Below, in pieces: positions 34,549-36,003 of a stretch of DNA of 36,003 bases (positions within the stretch are counted from its first letter, which is position 1; each line of letters opens with the position of its first letter). Both the position numbers and the translations under genes were made by a program. Below the pieces are notes generated by a model. That model had not been told where the DNA came from and searched no databases. It saw only the letters and a list, made by a program, of their open reading frames with translations. The stretch spans positions 1 to 36,003 of the forward strand of contig JACMKN010000071.1 of the NCBI GenBank assembly GCA_014380135.1, given 5' to 3'. The stretch comes from Deltaproteobacteria bacterium (GTDB lineage Bacteria; Desulfobacterota; Desulfuromonadia; Geobacterales; Pseudopelobacteraceae).

Positions 34549-35841
34549 CTATCTTGGCCTTTTGCGCCTTTCGTAGAACCGCAGGATGAAGAACGTGAAC
34601 CATGCCACGATCAGCATTCCGACAGAAAAGATGGCGTATGATACAGGCCAGGGGATGTTCTTGGTCATCATCGAAAACTCGGACATGCCACCGATGCCTG
34701 CGATCACATTGAGCGGCATGAAGATCACGCTGAGCACGGTCAAGCGGTAAATAACCCGGTTTTGGTTGATGTTGATGAAACCGACGGTGGCGTCCATCAG
34801 GAAGTTGATCTTGTCGAACAGAAAGGCCGTGTGCCCGTCCAGCGATTCAATGTCACGCAGGATCTGCTGGGCATCTTCGAGCTGGATTGCGGACAGGAGC
34901 TTTCTACGAATCAGGAAGGTCAGCGCACGGCGCGTGTCGAGCACGTTCCTGCGGATGCGCCCGTTCAGGTCCTCCTCTTCGGCGATGTCCGCCAGAGTTT
35001 CGGCCGCTTCCTGATCGGTCATGGTCTCGCTGAGCACCTTCTTGCCGACTTCGCCAAGCGCGGAATAGATCTCTTCCAGCGAGTCAGCCGAATACTCCGC
35101 ATCGGCGGCATACAGATCCAGCAGCATGCCCATACCGTCGGAGACATAACCGGCCTGGATACGCGCACGCAGTCGCTGCAGACGGAAAACCGGCAATTCT
35201 TCCTTGCGTACCGAGAAGAGAACGTCGCGAAAAAGGATAAATGCTACCAGAACGTTGCGGGAATCCCCCTCCCGATCGAGCAGAAAATCGGAATGCAGAT
35301 GAATTTCACCGTTCTCTTCCACATAAAAGCGGGCACTGGATTCGATGTCGGTCAGGTCTTCCGAGTCGGGGAGTTCCAACCCGAAATATTGCCCGATCTT
35401 GCGACGGTCGGCCTTGGTGGATCCCACCAGGTCGACCCAGATCGGCTTGATCCCCTCCAGGTCTTCCACCGATTCGACGGTGGTCTGGCATAAGCGCCCC
35501 TGCGCCAGTTCAAAGGCATTCACCACGCAGGCGGAACCGAGATAGCTACTGCGGCTGGCCAGGGTATCCCGGGTAGTGTCGGAAACCTCATCCAGCAGGT
35601 CGTCGACCTGATCGTCGTCAATCTGCCCCCAGACAAGAAACAGATCCTCCGGAGGAAGTTGGTCGAGAATTTCCGCGATCTCGGCCGGTTTCAACCGGGC
35701 AAGCAGCAAACGCAACTCGACCAGGTGCTGTTTCTGCACCATGGTTTCCACCAGATCCTGGCGCGGCATGACCTGCCTGTTGATCATGTCTGCCACAAGC
35801 CTGTGCTTGGACAGCAGATCCTGAACGGCTTGAAGTGACAT
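34549..35841 (-). CDS. CorA-family divalent cation transporter with MgtE_N-like N-terminal region
   Basis: LLLARLKPAEIAEILDQLPPEDLFLVWGQIDDDQVDDLLDEV (MgtE_N-like); C-terminal FINININ-type helix and LTVLSVIFMPLNVIAGIGGMSEFSMM. Confidence 0.88.
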   Translation of the reverse strand: MSLQAVQDLLSKHRLVADMINRQVMPRQDLVETMVQKQHLVELRLLLARLKPAEIAEILDQLPPEDLFLVWGQIDDDQVDDLLDEVSDTTRDTLASRSSYLGSACVVNAFELAQGRLCQTTVESVEDLEGIKPIWVDLVGSTKADRRKIGQYFGLELPDSEDLTDIESSARFYVEENGEIHLHSDFLLDREGDSRNVLVAFILFRDVLFSVRKEELPVFRLQRLRARIQAGYVSDGMGMLLDLYAADAEYSADSLEEIYSALGEVGKKVLSETMTDQEAAETLADIAEEEDLNGRIRRNVLDTRRALTFLIRRKLLSAIQLEDAQQILRDIESLDGHTAFLFDKINFLMDATVGFININQNRVIYRLTVLSVIFMPLNVIAGIGGMSEFSMMTKNIPWPVSYAIFSVGMLIVAWFTFFILRFYERRKRPR

Positions 35842-35936
35842 TATTTACATACCTCGCATAGCGGTTCGGCAAAGCCCCGGTTTAAAACTATCAGGTGAAA
35901 CGGCCTCATGGTAGCTACCACAGATTGCTTGATGTG

Positions 35937-36003
35937 TCACCAGAATACCAGGTTGCCGTGCTCGTCGCGCCCGGTGTCCAGATTCCAGTCTCCGAACCTG
36001 GGC
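35937..36003 (-). CDS. C-terminal end of an unidentified protein (partial)
   Basis: Minus-strand reading ...PRFGDWNLDTGRDEHGNLVFW* open to window edge. Confidence 0.4.
   Translation of the reverse strand, partial: PRFGDWNLDTGRDEHGNLVFW

Noticed and set aside
1-36003. CRISPR arrays, rRNA genes, complete tRNA genes
   Set aside because: No regularly spaced repeats and no complete RNA-gene signatures seen by eye.

Overview
Window from a high-GC Gram-negative genome. The gene repertoire suggests Geobacter/Desulfuromonadales, but that is a guess from gene content. Most genes lie on the minus strand. Left flank: OmpR/PhoB-type response regulator (partial), small proteins, Tat-exported alkaline phosphatase, exported GH-like 730-aa protein, acyl-CoA ligase remnant. 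Core (about 7.5-33.4 kb): MscS channel; pqiC-pqiB-pqiA2-pqiA1; and a long co-directional minus-strand array (azoreductase-like, HlyD, RND pump fused to TolC, CheY-like, alpha/beta hydrolase, MlaA, CBS, PPK2, 476-aa unknown, TetR, glgP, lipoprotein, glgX), with a divergent sigma54 activator. Right flank: XRE regulator, broken ParA, CorA-like transporter. Main result: one M28 peptidase gene appears split in two by about 25.9 kb of DNA. Its 5' half is at 33376-33716 and its 3' half at 6888-7497, both minus strand, and each break carries the same 14 bp (CACCACTGGCGTTG). Joining the halves at this repeat restores ...DDNASGVALLLEL... in frame, so the whole metabolic/efflux/envelope array looks like an inserted island with no visible integrase. 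A second key result: the roughly 160-bp divergent promoter region between the azoreductase gene and the sigma54 activator is duplicated upstream of pqiA. Both copies carry a GG-N10-GC sigma54 promoter and an activator start (intact at 31192, vestigial at 13048), implying a two-operon regulon. Gene debris is abundant: yifB, cystatin-like, PPK2, PFK and pqiA fragments, an in-frame amber in glgP, and a frameshift plus nonsense in parA.
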